A DNA stretch of 52,973 nt. Origin: an uncultured Paracoccaceae bacterium (GTDB taxonomy: Bacteria > Pseudomonadota > Alphaproteobacteria > Rhodobacterales > Rhodobacteraceae). The notes under the pieces were generated by a model. It saw nothing but the letters and a program-made list of their open reading frames with translations, was not told the DNA's origin and did no database searches. The stretch lies in NCBI GenBank assembly GCA_937922155.1, contig CAKZVL010000152.1, forward strand, positions 1 to 52,973, given 5' to 3'. Every line of letters begins with the position of its first letter. Within the stretch, counting starts at the first letter, position 1. Shown here piece by piece: positions 52,118-52,973 of the stretch. Both the position numbers and the translations under genes were made by a program.

Positions 52118-52973
52118 CGATCACGGATGTCACCGCGCGTTTGTTCGCGGTGCCACTGGATGAGGTGCTTGTCGATGCCAAGCATGGTGCGCATAGCCAT
52201 TTTCATCTGATCACGGCGACTGTCACCCTATCGGACGGACGGCAGGGCACAGGCTATACCTATAACGGCGGGCGCGGCGGGCATGCCACGGCGGCGATGA
52301 TCACCTATGACCTTGGGCCGTTTCTGATTGGGCAAGAGGCATCTGATGTTGCCGCCCTGAACGAGGCGATGGAATGGCACATGCATTACGTGGGGCGCGG
52401 CGGCGTTTTGTCGTTTGCGATATCTGCTGTTGATATTGCGCTTTGGGATTTGGACCTGCGGGCGCGTGGCCTGTCCTTGGTTGAGGCGGCAGGTGGTGCG
52501 TCGGATCGGTGCCATGCTTATGGTGGCGGGATTGATCTGAACTTTCCCTTGCCTAAGCTATTGAAGCAGACGCAAGGCTATCTGGATGCCGGGTTGAACG
52601 CGATCAAGATTAAGGTGGGTCAGCCAGAGTTGGCGCAAGACGTGGAACGCATTGCTGCGATCCGCGAGTATATCGGCCCTGATCATGCGTTTATGATTGA
52701 TGCCAATTATGCCCTGACCACCGAGCAGGCGATTGCGATGGCGGAGGCTGTTTCCAAGTACGACATCACGTGGTTTGAAGAACCGATCATTCCCGATGAG
52801 TATGAGGATTACGCGCTGATCCGCGAGCAAGGGGGGATCAAAACCGCCCAGGGGGAAAACCTGCACACGATGCACGAATTTGCCCGCGCGATCCCGCATG
52901 TGGATTTCATCCAGCCTGATGCCAGCAATTGCCTTGGCATTACTGGCTGGTTGCAGGTGGCGCAGATGGCGCG
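52102..52973 (+). CDS. Enolase-superfamily sugar-acid dehydratase (mandelate racemase subgroup; partial at right edge)
   Basis: I read this frame from ATG 52102 to the window end, 290 residues of an expected 370 or so. The N-terminal capping domain (1-125) is followed by the barrel with the catalytic KxK pair at Lys169 and Lys171 (NAIKIKVG), metal ligands Asp200 (MIDANYA), Glu226 (WFEEP) and Glu252 (AQGENLHT). The missing C-terminal part should hold the catalytic histidine. The subgroup includes dehydratases of fuconate, rhamnonate, galactarate and talarate, and racemases. In this run a dehydratase producing 2-keto-3-deoxy acid is expected, just before the SDR step. Specificity cannot be told. 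Confidence 0.88.
   Translation, partial: MSKPVTITDVTARLFAVPLDEVLVDAKHGAHSHFHLITATVTLSDGRQGTGYTYNGGRGGHATAAMITYDLGPFLIGQEASDVAALNEAMEWHMHYVGRGGVLSFAISAVDIALWDLDLRARGLSLVEAAGGASDRCHAYGGGIDLNFPLPKLLKQTQGYLDAGLNAIKIKVGQPELAQDVERIAAIREYIGPDHAFMIDANYALTTEQAIAMAEAVSKYDITWFEEPIIPDEYEDYALIREQGGIKTAQGENLHTMHEFARAIPHVDFIQPDASNCLGITGWLQVAQMA

Noticed and set aside
26514-52973. Recent horizontal transfer of the whole island
   Set aside because: No integrase, transposase, tRNA junction or flanking direct repeat is visible, and codon use does not differ obviously by eye. Transfer is possible but not shown by this window.

Overview
The window looks like a chromosomal segment of a marine alphaproteobacterium of the order Rhodobacterales (Roseobacter group) with moderate GC. 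The evidence is alphaproteobacterial-type AddA/AddB, the linked regB-senC-regA redox locus, an alpha-Mic60/HemY-like pair beside hemD, and a GCCTCCGGCGGGAGTATTTTT-type intergenic element that I remember as common in this group. I see no rRNA, tRNA, CRISPR array, insertion sequence or phage gene. All assignments come from reading the sequence; no database search was run.

Region 1, about 1-26.5 kb, is housekeeping. On the minus strand, read from high to low coordinates, one co-directional run goes regB, a PAS-domain protein, tsaE, amgK, a MurU-like nucleotidyltransferase, addB, addA, trxA, hslV and an unassigned membrane protein that leaves the left edge. senC and regA diverge from regB. Then come a family 2 glycosyltransferase, a GNAT/HD-domain pair, ahcY with an extensin-like protein, a DUF2853 protein, a DUF1761 protein, an EVE protein, gpsA, tsaD, and hemD with an alpha-Mic60-like and a HemY-like protein.

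Region 2, about 26.6-53 kb, is an accessory sugar-acid catabolic island. It holds L-idonate/5-ketogluconate/gluconate genes (IdnD, IdnO, gluconokinase, 6-phosphogluconate dehydrogenase). It has a complete C4 tetronate pathway with two entry dehydrogenases (LtnD and DenD) feeding one OtnI-OtnK-OtnC set. It also has a split transketolase, a FadR-type GntR regulator, a TRAP transporter, Gfo/Idh, DMT and LysE proteins, a beta-hydroxyacid dehydrogenase paired with a phytanoyl-CoA-type dioxygenase, an RraA-like protein, and an SDR-SDR-SDR-FAH-hydroxyacid dehydrogenase-enolase series like the non-phosphorylating L-fuconate route. The last gene is cut by the right edge.

The most striking feature is a palindrome, TGGTATACCA. 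It is present eight times (six perfect, one with one mismatch, one with two) and lies in essentially every promoter-bearing gap of region 2 between 27.7 and 48.0 kb, including in front of the GntR gene. I saw no comparable intergenic site in region 1. This suggests one local regulator controls at least eight transcription units of the island.

Second, a 142-bp non-coding element occurs twice in opposite orientation (14246-14387 and 46803-46944), with an 11-bp-phased GTGTAC-type repeat array. One copy lies between convergent genes, so it is probably not a simple promoter. It looks like a dispersed genomic repeat of unknown role.
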